From NCBI RefSeq assembly GCF_014636175.1, contig NZ_BMDW01000002.1, positions 124,001 through 188,000 on the forward strand: DNA of 64,000 nt, read 5' to 3'. Positions 1 through 7,575 of this stretch are shown here, piece by piece (the stretch's first letter is position 1; the number at the start of each line of letters is the position of its first letter). The stretch is from Sphingomonas psychrolutea. GTDB taxonomy: Bacteria > Pseudomonadota > Alphaproteobacteria > Sphingomonadales > Sphingomonadaceae. Below the pieces are notes generated by a model. That model was not told where the DNA came from. It searched no databases and saw nothing but the letters and a program-made list of their open reading frames with translations. The position numbers and the translations under genes are program-made.

Positions 1-65
1 GCCGCTCGCCCGAAATGCAGTTCCTCGGCCACCGCGACAAAGTGGCGCATGTGCCGCAGGTCCAT
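1..65 (-). CDS. LysR-family transcriptional regulator (N-terminal fragment)
   Basis: Only the first 21 codons lie in the window; the gene runs off the left edge. The fragment starts MDLRHMRHFVAVAEELHFG, which is the characteristic first helix of LysR-type DNA-binding domains. The start codon is the ATG complementary to 63-65. It is divergent from the SDR gene at 212, with 146 bases between the two start codons, the usual arrangement for a LysR regulator and its target. Its effector and regulatory range cannot be judged from this fragment. The family call is confident despite the short length because this N-terminus is highly conserved. Confidence 0.8.
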   Translation of the reverse strand, partial: MDLRHMRHFVAVAEELHFGRA

Positions 66-168
66 CGATCCTCGCTCCCCTTGTCGGTCGACCGCATCTG
101 GGGCCAACGCCTTATGCGTAAATCCGAATTTGCCGCGCATCAAACGATTCCGGCTGCAATCGCGGATA

Positions 169-190
169 AATGCTATTAGGCTTGTGCAAT
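169..190. promoter_or_regulatory. AATGC-N12-GCATT-type palindrome upstream of SDR gene
   Basis: The left half AATGC (169-173) and the right half GCAAT (186-190) are separated by 12 bases, one mismatch from the perfect inverted repeat. It ends 21 bases before the SDR start at 212 and lies in the LysR/SDR divergent region. It belongs to a set of ten such sites in this window. Operator function is inferred from recurrence only. Confidence 0.5.
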
Positions 191-211
191 ATAAAGCGGC
201 GGAGATCGACA

Positions 212-1003
212 ATGAATTTCGGGTTGGACGGAAAGCGTATCCTTGTGCTCGGGGGCGGCCTCGGGATCGGCGAGGCGACTGTCCGGCTGATCGCGGCGGA
301 GGGTGCGCACGTCGCCGTCGTCGACCGCGAGCTGGAGCGCGCGAAGGCCGTCGCTGATGCGGTTACGGCACGCGGCGGCACGGCGGCGGCGTTCTGCATC
401 GACGTGCTCGACGACGACGCCCTCGTCGCTGGCATTGCGCAGATCGAGCGCGACTTCGGGCCACTCGACGGCATGGCAACGGTCATCGGCATGGCGGCGT
501 GGGGGTCGCTGATCGATATCGACATGGCGACGTGGGACGCTGATCAGAACCGCAACCTTCGCTATTTCTTCCTCGCCGCTCGCGAAGTCGCACGCAGCAT
601 GATGACGCGGCGCGTGGGCGGCAGCATCGTGTGCGTCGGATCGGTCAACGGCATCCGCTCCGCGCCGAATCACGGGGCCTATGGCGCGGCCAAGGCGGGT
701 CTTATCAACCTCGTCGCCACCATGGCCACCGAATGGTCGCCGTTCGGCATCCGCGTCAATGTCGTCGCCCCCGGCCCGATCGTCACCCCGCGCATTCCGC
801 ACACGGGCGAGGAAGGCGAGCGCAAGATGATGGTCAACGTCCCGATGCATCGCCGCGGCAGTGTCGAGGACATCGCCAAGGCGATCGCTTTCTTCCTATC
901 CGACCTGTCGCCCTATATCACCGGCCAGACACTCGCGGTCGATGGTGGCTCGCTCGCCACCAATCCGTTTATCCCGCTGGCGGACGGGCACGTGCCGGCA
1001 TGA
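212..1003 (+). CDS. SDR-family oxidoreductase
   Basis: This is a 263-residue classical short-chain dehydrogenase/reductase, predicted to oxidise or reduce a hydroxyl/keto group with NAD(P)(H). The nucleotide-binding glycine motif is GGGLGIG (residues 14-20), with Gly instead of the usual Thr at its start. The catalytic Tyr and Lys are in YGAAK (157-161), and the preceding Ser is in the CVGSVNG segment. The ATG at 212 is chosen because GGAG lies at 201-204; an upstream in-frame start at 170 would overlap the palindromic site. The stop overlaps the start of the hydrolase gene (ATGA), so the two are co-translated. The substrate is unknown. Confidence 0.85.
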   Translation: MNFGLDGKRILVLGGGLGIGEATVRLIAAEGAHVAVVDRELERAKAVADAVTARGGTAAAFCIDVLDDDALVAGIAQIERDFGPLDGMATVIGMAAWGSLIDIDMATWDADQNRNLRYFFLAAREVARSMMTRRVGGSIVCVGSVNGIRSAPNHGAYGAAKAGLINLVATMATEWSPFGIRVNVVAPGPIVTPRIPHTGEEGERKMMVNVPMHRRGSVEDIAKAIAFFLSDLSPYITGQTLAVDGGSLATNPFIPLADGHVPA

Positions 1004-1863
1004 TGACGTTGCCGCCCGAACGCGCGGGGCACGGCGCCCCCACCGATCTGGTCGCGCGACGTGATGCGATTGCGGCGGCGGTGACGGCGGGCATTTGGCG
1101 GACCGAACCCGCCTTCGAACAGCTCGAGATTGGCGGCGTGCGTTGCCTGCGCTGCTCCCCTCCGGCCGAAACGCGGGGCAATGTGCTGCACATCCACGGC
1201 GGTGCGTTCCGGCTCGGCTGCCCGGAGATGGTGGCCCCCTTTGCTGCGGCGCTGGCGGCGCGGTGCGGGGTCAGCGTGATCTGCCCGGCCTATCGCCTCG
1301 CACCCGAACACCCCTTCCCTGCTGGTCTCAACGATACCTTCCGCGTGATGACGGCGCTGGGTACCGGCGGGCTGATCCTATCGGGCGATTCGGCGGGCGG
1401 CGGCATCGCGGCAGCGCTGGCTGCACGCGTTCCCGAGAACGCGGCCCCGCTCGGCGGGGTGGCGCTGCTCTCGCCATGGCTTGACCTAACCGTCAGCGCG
1501 GTCAGTTTCGACGCCAATGCAATGACCGACCCGCTCTTCTCGTCGGAAGCAGCGCACGAGGCGGCGGCGCTCTATCTTCAAGGGCTTTCGCCGCACCACT
1601 ACCAGGCATCGCCGCTCTTCGGCCCGGTCGATCGCTTCCCGCCGACAATCATCAATGTCGGCGCGGGCGAGGTGCTGGTCGACGATGCCCGCGCCCTTTA
1701 CGACCGGCTCACCTCTGCCGGTGTCGTGGCGCAGCTCGACGTCGTCACGGGCATGACGCATGTGGCGGTGACGCGCGATCTCGCGCTACCCGGCGCGGCG
1801 GAAGCGTTTGCTTTGCTCGCCGCCTTCATTGACAAATGCCTGATCCAGGATCGGGCTGGCTGA
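1000..1863 (+). CDS. alpha/beta hydrolase, HSL (hormone-sensitive lipase) type
   Basis: This 287-residue alpha/beta-hydrolase fold-3 protein is an esterase or lactonase candidate. The oxyanion-hole motif HGG is at residues 66-68, the nucleophile is Ser131 in GDSAGG, and the catalytic His is about residue 254 in GMTHVAV. An acidic residue near LVDD (about 228) would complete the triad. No signal peptide is seen, so it should be cytoplasmic. It starts within the stop codon of the SDR gene, which suggests that the alcohol/ketone chemistry of the SDR is linked to ester hydrolysis. The long upstream ORF extension in this frame is a shadow of the SDR gene. Confidence 0.85.
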   Translation: MMTLPPERAGHGAPTDLVARRDAIAAAVTAGIWRTEPAFEQLEIGGVRCLRCSPPAETRGNVLHIHGGAFRLGCPEMVAPFAAALAARCGVSVICPAYRLAPEHPFPAGLNDTFRVMTALGTGGLILSGDSAGGGIAAALAARVPENAAPLGGVALLSPWLDLTVSAVSFDANAMTDPLFSSEAAHEAAALYLQGLSPHHYQASPLFGPVDRFPPTIINVGAGEVLVDDARALYDRLTSAGVVAQLDVVTGMTHVAVTRDLALPGAAEAFALLAAFIDKCLIQDRAG

Positions 1864-1879
1864 CCAAGTCGACGCTGCG

Positions 1880-2656
1880 CTATCCCGTGACCGCTAAAAC
1901 GGCGAAATAGAGGATCGATGGCGCCAACAGACAGCCCAATCCCGTGTGAAATGTCGCTGTTAACGCACCGTATGGCACGAGCCTCCGGTCGGTTGCGGCG
2001 AGCCCGGCGGTCACGCCACTAACCGTGCCCATCATACCGCCGAACACCATTGCGGTTCGCGGATTGTCGAGACCGATGAAGCGTGCGACCAGCGGAGTGG
2101 TGATCATGACTACTACAGACTTCACCACCCCGATGCCGATCGACAGCGTAACGATCACCGGTGCCGCGCCCAGCGCCGCGCCGGTTACCGGCCCCACGAT
2201 ATAGGTCACCGCGCCAGCGCCGATCGTCGAGATCGTGACGGCGTCGCGGTACCCGAACGCCCAGGCCAGGCCCGCGCCAAACAGGAACGGCAACACCGTA
2301 CCCAGCACCAGCGCAATCGTTCCGACCAGCCCCGCACGTTTGGCGCGCTCGATATCGACTTCACAGGCGGTGGCGACGATGGCGAAATCGCGCAGCATTG
2401 CGCCGCCCATCAGGCCGAAACCCGACAGAACAGGAATGTCGCTCAGCCCCTTGTGCCCGCCCGTCGCAATCCCGCCCCAGAAGGCAAGGGCGAGGCCGAT
2501 GATAATGGCAATCGCCGAACCGTGGATGCGACCACCGGTCAACCGCGACGCGAGCGCGTTGGACAGCCACATGATGATACCGACCATCGCAAAGGCGACT
2601 AGCAGCGCATTTGCGGTAAGCACATGGTCGAAGAGCGTTATGCCCGCGCCCGTCAC
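1880..2656 (-). CDS. madM: malonate transporter subunit MadM
   Basis: This 258-residue, very hydrophobic integral membrane protein has about seven or eight predicted membrane segments. It contains Gly-rich stretches typical of the large subunit of the two-component Na+/malonate symporter, such as VFGGMMGTVSGVTAGLAATD near the C-terminus. MadM works with MadL to import malonate. The start overlaps the end of madL by four bases (ATGA), so they form one operon. The divergent neighbour encodes a malonyl-CoA synthetase, which supports malonate as substrate. The assignment rests on recognised family sequence plus the MadL partner. Confidence 0.85.
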   Translation of the reverse strand: MTGAGITLFDHVLTANALLVAFAMVGIIMWLSNALASRLTGGRIHGSAIAIIIGLALAFWGGIATGGHKGLSDIPVLSGFGLMGGAMLRDFAIVATACEVDIERAKRAGLVGTIALVLGTVLPFLFGAGLAWAFGYRDAVTISTIGAGAVTYIVGPVTGAALGAAPVIVTLSIGIGVVKSVVVMITTPLVARFIGLDNPRTAMVFGGMMGTVSGVTAGLAATDRRLVPYGALTATFHTGLGCLLAPSILYFAVLAVTG

Positions 2657-3078
2657 GCGGTATCCGCCTGTTCGGTGATCGACGCAAGACGCTCGCGAGC
2701 TTCGATCTCATCCATGGTTTCGCTGCGGCCGGACATACGCCCGATCAGCGCCACCATCGCAAAGCACAGGCAGACAACGCAGATGCCGCCGATCAAGACC
2801 ATCGGCCCGCCCGAGACAGCGGCAGCCACATCCTGCTGGGCGGCCATCGCGATCACGATGGGAATGTAGAGCGAGGCCCACAGCATTACGCCCTGATTTA
2901 CCCCGGCGGTCCATAGCTTCCGGTCGGTCAACCACACCCGCGCGGCGATCAGCAGAATCATCGCGATGCCGACCCCGCCGACATTCGCTTTCACGCCCAG
3001 CTGGACGCCCAATAGTTCACCCAGCACCTGCCCGAGCAGCGTACAGAGCGCCAACAGCGCAACCCCCGAAATGGTCAT
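2653..3078 (-). CDS. madL: malonate transporter subunit MadL
   Basis: This 141-residue small membrane subunit of the MadLM malonate symporter has four predicted hydrophobic segments. The N-terminal segment GVALLALCTLLGQVLG and the KANVGGVGIAM motif are typical of MadL. The C-terminal 20-25 residues are polar and probably cytoplasmic. The start is the ATG at 3078. An eight-codon ORF (3101-3075) ends on that start codon by an ATGA overlap and may couple its translation. It lies opposite matB across a 129-base region that must hold both promoters. Confidence 0.85.
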   Translation of the reverse strand: MTISGVALLALCTLLGQVLGELLGVQLGVKANVGGVGIAMILLIAARVWLTDRKLWTAGVNQGVMLWASLYIPIVIAMAAQQDVAAAVSGGPMVLIGGICVVCLCFAMVALIGRMSGRSETMDEIEARERLASITEQADTA

Positions 3079-3101
3079 ACGCCTACGTTTTCGACCGCCA
3101 T
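3075..3101 (-). promoter_or_regulatory. possible eight-codon leader peptide before madL
   Basis: An ATG complementary to 3099-3101 opens a reading frame encoding MAVENVGV, whose stop TGA overlaps the madL ATG. A purine-rich GGGGAG-like stretch precedes it, whereas madL itself has a poor ribosome-binding site. Translational coupling is possible but unproved; the short ORF could be chance. Confidence 0.25.
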
Positions 3102-3207
3102 GTCCACCACTCCCCTTTTGAATTATTGCAATTGCGCGCTAACATAACATTCATTTGGCGGCCACTGCGGAAACGGCAGACCGTGCGAGGCAAATAAGGT
3201 TCATTCG

Positions 3208-4725
3208 ATGGCCAATCTTTACACGCAGCTCCAGGCCGGGTTTCCGCAAGACGCGGCCCGTATTTTTGCGACGCTGCGCGATGGCACGGCGATCAGCTAC
3301 GCCCAGCTTGAACAAGCCTCAGCGCGCTATGCGACACTGCTGGTGTCACTCGACGTTCAGCCCGGCGACCGGGTGGCGGTTCAAACGCCCAAGTGCATCG
3401 ACATGCTGATGCTCTATCTCGCCTGTTTGCGGACTGGGGCCGTTTTTCTGCCGCTGAACCCGGCCTATACGGCGGGCGAACTGGATTATTTCATGCGTGA
3501 CGCACAGCCGACGCTGTTCGTCTGCGATCCGGGACAAGTCGATGCGATCCGCGAGCTGGCACAAGCCGCCGGTGTCGCTCGTGTCGAGACATTGGGGGAA
3601 GATGGTCAAGGATCGCTTCCGGCACTGGCGGCGGAATGTGCCGCGGGCTTCGCCACGGTTGAACGTGCTGACCAAGATCTTGCTGCGATCCTCTACACGT
3701 CGGGCACCACCGGTCGATCGAAGGGCGCGATGCTCAGTCACGGCAATCTCGCTTCGAACGCGTTTACGCTGAAGGATTACTGGCGCTTCACCGGCGAAGA
3801 TGTGCTGCTCCACGCGCTGCCGATTTTTCACACCCACGGCCTGTTCGTGGCGACCAACGTCGTCCTGGCATCGGGCGCATCGATGGTCTTCCAGTCAGCA
3901 TTCGATGTAAGCGACGTGCTCGATGCGCTGCCGCGCGCGACCGTGATGATGGGTGTCCCCACCTTCTATATCCGTCTGCTCAAGGAGGCGCGCTTCACCC
4001 GCGCGCTGGTCACCCATATTCGGCTGTTCATCTCGGGGTCAGCACCACTCTCTGCCGACATTCACCGGGAATTCTCAGCCCGAACCGGCCACGCCATCCT
4101 TGAACGCTATGGCATGACCGAAACCAACATGAACACCTCCAACCCTTACGAGGGTGACCGGATCGCAGGGACTGTCGGTTTGCCACTGCCCGGCATCTCG
4201 ATCCGCATCGCGGACCCTGAAACGGGCGCTATCCTGCCACAGGGGGCGATCGGTGTAATCGAAATTGCCGGCCCCAATGTCTTTCAGGGCTATTGGCAGA
4301 TGCCCGAAAAGACGGCAGCGGAATTCCGAGGAGGCTATTTTATCTCGGGCGACCTCGGGCTGATAGCGACCAACGGCTACGTGTCGATCGTCGGTCGCGC
4401 AAAGGATCTGATCATCTCCGGCGGATACAATGTTTACCCGGCCGAGGTTGAAACTGCGCTGGATGAGCTCGCCCAGGTCCGCGAATCGGCCGTGATCGGC
4501 GTACCCCATCCCGATATGGGTGAGGGTATTGTGGCCGTCGTCGTGCCCACGGAGGCAGGCTTCGCCGATGGCGCTGCGCTGAAAACTACGCTTGCCGACA
4601 CGCTAGCACGGTTCAAGCAGCCGCGCGTGATCGCCTTTGTCGACGAACTACCGAAAAACGGCATGGGCAAAGTCCAGAAAACCGTTCTGCGCGCGGAATA
4701 TGCCAGCGCTTTTGAAGTCACGTGA
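3208..4725 (+). CDS. matB: malonyl-CoA synthetase (AMP-forming)
   Basis: This 505-residue ANL-superfamily enzyme activates malonate with ATP and CoA to malonyl-CoA. The AMP-binding P-loop motif is TSGTTGRSKGAM, and the YGMTETNMNTSNPY segment is the recognisable signature of MatB/ACSF3 malonyl-CoA synthetases. The hinge region GRAKDLIISGGYNVYP and the C-terminal lysine motif PKNGMGKVQK are intact. It is divergent from madLM, so uptake and activation of malonate sit together. No malonyl-CoA decarboxylase (MatA) or malonate decarboxylase genes accompany it, so the fate of malonyl-CoA is open. Methylmalonate is a possible alternative substrate. Confidence 0.88.
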   Translation: MANLYTQLQAGFPQDAARIFATLRDGTAISYAQLEQASARYATLLVSLDVQPGDRVAVQTPKCIDMLMLYLACLRTGAVFLPLNPAYTAGELDYFMRDAQPTLFVCDPGQVDAIRELAQAAGVARVETLGEDGQGSLPALAAECAAGFATVERADQDLAAILYTSGTTGRSKGAMLSHGNLASNAFTLKDYWRFTGEDVLLHALPIFHTHGLFVATNVVLASGASMVFQSAFDVSDVLDALPRATVMMGVPTFYIRLLKEARFTRALVTHIRLFISGSAPLSADIHREFSARTGHAILERYGMTETNMNTSNPYEGDRIAGTVGLPLPGISIRIADPETGAILPQGAIGVIEIAGPNVFQGYWQMPEKTAAEFRGGYFISGDLGLIATNGYVSIVGRAKDLIISGGYNVYPAEVETALDELAQVRESAVIGVPHPDMGEGIVAVVVPTEAGFADGAALKTTLADTLARFKQPRVIAFVDELPKNGMGKVQKTVLRAEYASAFEVT

Positions 4726-4734
4726 GCTTACTGG

Positions 4735-4753
4735 TCGGCCCGGCTCAGGCCGA
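4735..4753. terminator. hairpin between convergent matB and ligase gene
   Basis: TCGGCC (4735-4740) and GGCCGA (4748-4753) form a perfect six-pair stem around a seven-base loop in the 37-base gap between two convergent genes. No T-run follows on either strand, so an intrinsic terminator is only weakly supported. Confidence 0.3.
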
Positions 4754-4762
4754 ATCGCGACT

Positions 4763-6253
4763 TTAGGCTGCATCCTCAAACAATGCCCGCACCGCAGCCG
4801 CGTCGGTCTTGAGCGAATTGTTTTTCGGGATTGCGTCCACGAACTTCCACATCGTCGGAATGTGCGTGGCATAAACGTGCTCGCGCAGGTGGGTGTCGAG
4901 TTCGGCGATGCCGGGTTCGGCCATACCTGACTTGATCTGGATCGCGGCGGCAGGAACCTGCCCCAGCCTTTTGTCAGCCACGCCGACCACCGCCACCGAC
5001 ACGACGGCAGGATGCAGTAGCAACGCGCGCTCGATTGTTTCGGGAAGCAGCTTGAACCCGCCGCGCACGATCGCCCCGTCGGCACGCCCGCGCAGGAACA
5101 CGAAGCCGTCCGCGTCGATCATCCCGATGTCGGTGGTCCGAATCCAATGGTCGCCGATGCGCGGAGCGACGACTTCCAGCAGTCCCTCCTCGCCTGCTGG
5201 TAAAACGTCGCCGGTCTCGGCGTTGATGGCGCGCAGTTGCGCTCCCGCGAACGGGCGACCGACGGTGCCGATTTTGGCGACGCCGAATTCCTTATAATCG
5301 TCGGGCGTCATCAAGGTCACGGGCCCGCCGAATTCGGTCGCCCCGTATGACAACAGGATCGGCACATTGTAACGGTCCTGAAAGCGTTGCTGCACCGTCG
5401 GATCGAGCGGGGCCGCGCCGGTCATGATCATCGTTATGCACGATAATTCCTCGGGCGGGATATCGGCGTCGAGCACCATCGTAATCGCGGCGGGCGGCAA
5501 GATTGGCATAGGCGGCTGGTAGCGGCGCACGAAATCGCGCCAGGCATCGAGCGTGAATCGGTCGAGCAGCACCGCACGTTTGCCCGCAAGCAACGTCGGC
5601 AACAGCCCGTAAATCCCCGAAATATTGCCGAGTGGAAACGTCAGCAGCACCGGGGGCGTCGTCGCATCGACGGAGCCGGAGGTTGCGGCGGAGGCGACAT
5701 TCTGGCCGACCATATACTGCGCGATCGTGTCGTAGGTGAAACCGACGTTCTTCGGCGCGCCGGTGGTGCCGCTGGTATGGACCGCAATTTGCGGTTCAAC
5801 CGATGGCACAACCCCGGCCGCAGCAGTGGAGCGCGCTGCCCCCTCGACAACCCACGCGCCGTTTTCACTGAGCGCGATCGCAGCCAGCCCCTGTTCGGCA
5901 ATGACAGCGAGCAGCTCCGGCGTGAAATCGGCCTCGCCTGCCACGACCGCGGCCGCGCCCACCTTGCCGACATCGCGCGCGATGCCAGCCGCGGCCTGAA
6001 ACGCATAGACCATGCTGATCGAAAAGCGCCCCGCAATCATGCCCAGTTCTGCGGCACATGCGGACGGGCGGTTGCGCGGGACGAAGGCGACCGCCTGCCG
6101 TTCGGCGACACCCGCCGCGGCAAGCAACCGGGTAACATCGTCGCCGATGTGGCGCAATTCGCCCCAGCTGAACCAACGCTGCTCATATTCAATAGCCTGC
6201 GATTCGGGCGCGCGGTCGAGCGCAGTGCGGCTCAGTTGATCGAGTGTGCTCAT
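4763..6253 (-). CDS. AMP-dependent acyl-CoA ligase
   Basis: This 496-residue ANL enzyme is predicted to form an acyl-CoA from a carboxylic acid. The P-loop motif reads TSGTTGAPKNVGF (about residues 158-170), the central motif is YGATEFGG, and the hinge is RGRADGAIVRGGFKLLP. The C-terminal catalytic lysine lies in IPKNNSLKTD, where the usual Gly before Lys is replaced by Leu. The start at 6253 follows an AAGGACGAGG-type ribosome-binding site; an upstream in-frame ATG at 6301 would overlap the neighbouring gene. It lies 13 bases downstream of the family III CoA-transferase and is probably co-transcribed with it. Substrate unknown. Confidence 0.85.
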   Translation of the reverse strand: MSTLDQLSRTALDRAPESQAIEYEQRWFSWGELRHIGDDVTRLLAAAGVAERQAVAFVPRNRPSACAAELGMIAGRFSISMVYAFQAAAGIARDVGKVGAAAVVAGEADFTPELLAVIAEQGLAAIALSENGAWVVEGAARSTAAAGVVPSVEPQIAVHTSGTTGAPKNVGFTYDTIAQYMVGQNVASAATSGSVDATTPPVLLTFPLGNISGIYGLLPTLLAGKRAVLLDRFTLDAWRDFVRRYQPPMPILPPAAITMVLDADIPPEELSCITMIMTGAAPLDPTVQQRFQDRYNVPILLSYGATEFGGPVTLMTPDDYKEFGVAKIGTVGRPFAGAQLRAINAETGDVLPAGEEGLLEVVAPRIGDHWIRTTDIGMIDADGFVFLRGRADGAIVRGGFKLLPETIERALLLHPAVVSVAVVGVADKRLGQVPAAAIQIKSGMAEPGIAELDTHLREHVYATHIPTMWKFVDAIPKNNSLKTDAAAVRALFEDAA

Positions 6254-6266
6254 AAATGCCTCGTCC

Positions 6267-7484
6267 TTACCCGATGACCTGGGCGGCGCGCAGCTCGGCA
6301 AGCTCGTCCGCGCTGAAACCGATGCCGGCCAAGATCTCGTCGCTGTGTTCGCCGAGCTCGGGCGAGCAGATGAGGTTGGCGGGTGCGCACTGCGAATCGA
6401 ACCCGATCGGACCCGCCACTACATCGACGACTTCGCCACTCTTCAATGGCAGTTTGAAGATGGTCCCGGCAGCGACGAGCTGGGGGTCGTCGCCCAGTTC
6501 ATGGATGGTGGCGATCAATTCCCAAGGCGCGTCCCATGCGAGGAACGTGGGAGCCCATTCGGCCCAGCTGCGCGCGCGGAAGGCGGCATCAAGGATAGTA
6601 CACAGCTCCGCCCCGTTCTGGATCCTGAGCACGTTGGTTGCAAAGCGCGGGTCGGCGGCGAGCTCGGCCTTGCCGATCATCTCGCACAACTCGGGCCAGG
6701 GCTTGTCGGGCGACAACAGCATCAGCTGGATAAAGCGTCCGTCGCTCGTCTTGTAGGCGCGCATCAGCGGCGCGCGGTGCCCGTTGGCGAACCCGGCATG
6801 CGGATCGTAGCTGGGATTGTTGCGCGAATAGACGAGATCGGACGAGAGGATCCAGGCCGCGTTCTGCAGTAGCGAGGTCTCGACGACCATGCCTTTGCCG
6901 GAGCGTTCGCGCCGGAACAGCGCTGACGAAATCCCGGCCAGCAGCGAGATCGCGCTGCTGTGATCGCCAAGCGCAGGGCGCGGACGTGTGGGGACATCGG
7001 CATCGGGCGCGGTCAGCAGATCGGCAAAGCCGCCGCGTGCCCAAAATGCCGACGCATCATAGCCCGCTTTGTTGAATTCGGCCCCCTTGAAGCCAAGACC
7101 GTTGCCGCGTGCGTAGATCAGCCGCGGATTGCGCGACATCAGGTCTTCCGGTTCCAGTCGCAGCGCTTTCAGCGCCAACGGGCGCAGGCTGGTGATGAAC
7201 ACATCGGCGGTATCGACCAGCCGCAACAAGGCCTCACGGCCTTTCTCGTTCTTCAAGTCGATGGCGACGCTCTTCTTGCCGCGATTATTCTGCTCCATCG
7301 CCAGATTGGCGGTCGCGGTCTCGCGCCCATCGCCAATCATAAGCGTACGATAAGGATCGCCGCTGCCAGGTGGCTCGATCTTGATGACCTCAGCCCCATG
7401 ATCGGCCAACAGCGTGGCCGCCGCCGGCACGAACACATATTGCGCGAGCTCGACCACCCGGACGCCTTCAAAAATATCAGTCAT
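6267..7484 (-). CDS. CaiB/BaiF family III CoA-transferase
   Basis: This 405-residue family III CoA-transferase moves CoA between acyl groups through an aspartyl intermediate. The N-terminus FEGVRVVELAQYVFVPAAA and the HGAEVIKIEPP segment are typical. The likely catalytic Asp is residue 174 in ALGDHSSA. Homologues act on oxalate, carnitine, bile acids, branched (2-methylacyl) acids and aromatic acids. It is first in a two-gene operon with the AMP-ligase, giving two routes to a CoA thioester. The start at 7484 (MTDIFEG) is preferred over an upstream ATG on family alignment. A palindromic site lies about 60 bases upstream. Confidence 0.87.
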   Translation of the reverse strand: MTDIFEGVRVVELAQYVFVPAAATLLADHGAEVIKIEPPGSGDPYRTLMIGDGRETATANLAMEQNNRGKKSVAIDLKNEKGREALLRLVDTADVFITSLRPLALKALRLEPEDLMSRNPRLIYARGNGLGFKGAEFNKAGYDASAFWARGGFADLLTAPDADVPTRPRPALGDHSSAISLLAGISSALFRRERSGKGMVVETSLLQNAAWILSSDLVYSRNNPSYDPHAGFANGHRAPLMRAYKTSDGRFIQLMLLSPDKPWPELCEMIGKAELAADPRFATNVLRIQNGAELCTILDAAFRARSWAEWAPTFLAWDAPWELIATIHELGDDPQLVAAGTIFKLPLKSGEVVDVVAGPIGFDSQCAPANLICSPELGEHSDEILAGIGFSADELAELRAAQVIG

Positions 7485-7544
7485 CGCAATCCCCTGTGGC
7501 CGCGCGCACATCGTTCAGCGCGCGAAAACCAGCTTCAGCCGCAT

Positions 7545-7566
7545 TATGCACATACCTATATGCATT
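7545..7566. promoter_or_regulatory. AATGC-N12-GCATT-type palindrome upstream of CoA-transferase operon
   Basis: TATGC (7545-7549) and GCATT (7562-7566) are separated by 12 bases, with one mismatch in the left half. The site is about 60 bases upstream of the CoA-transferase start, in the 91-base gap before it. It matches the other sites in half-sequence and spacing. Confidence 0.55.
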
Positions 7567-7575
7567 ATCAATCCG

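Noticed and set aside
66..211. A LysR box (T-N11-A) as the explanation of the 169-190 palindrome
   Set aside because: The half-sites are separated by 12 bases in a different geometry, and the same element occurs far from any LysR gene in the window.
3125..3146. ATTGC-N12-ACATA between madL and matB
   Set aside because: Too many mismatches to the regulon palindrome; malonate genes are more likely under separate control.
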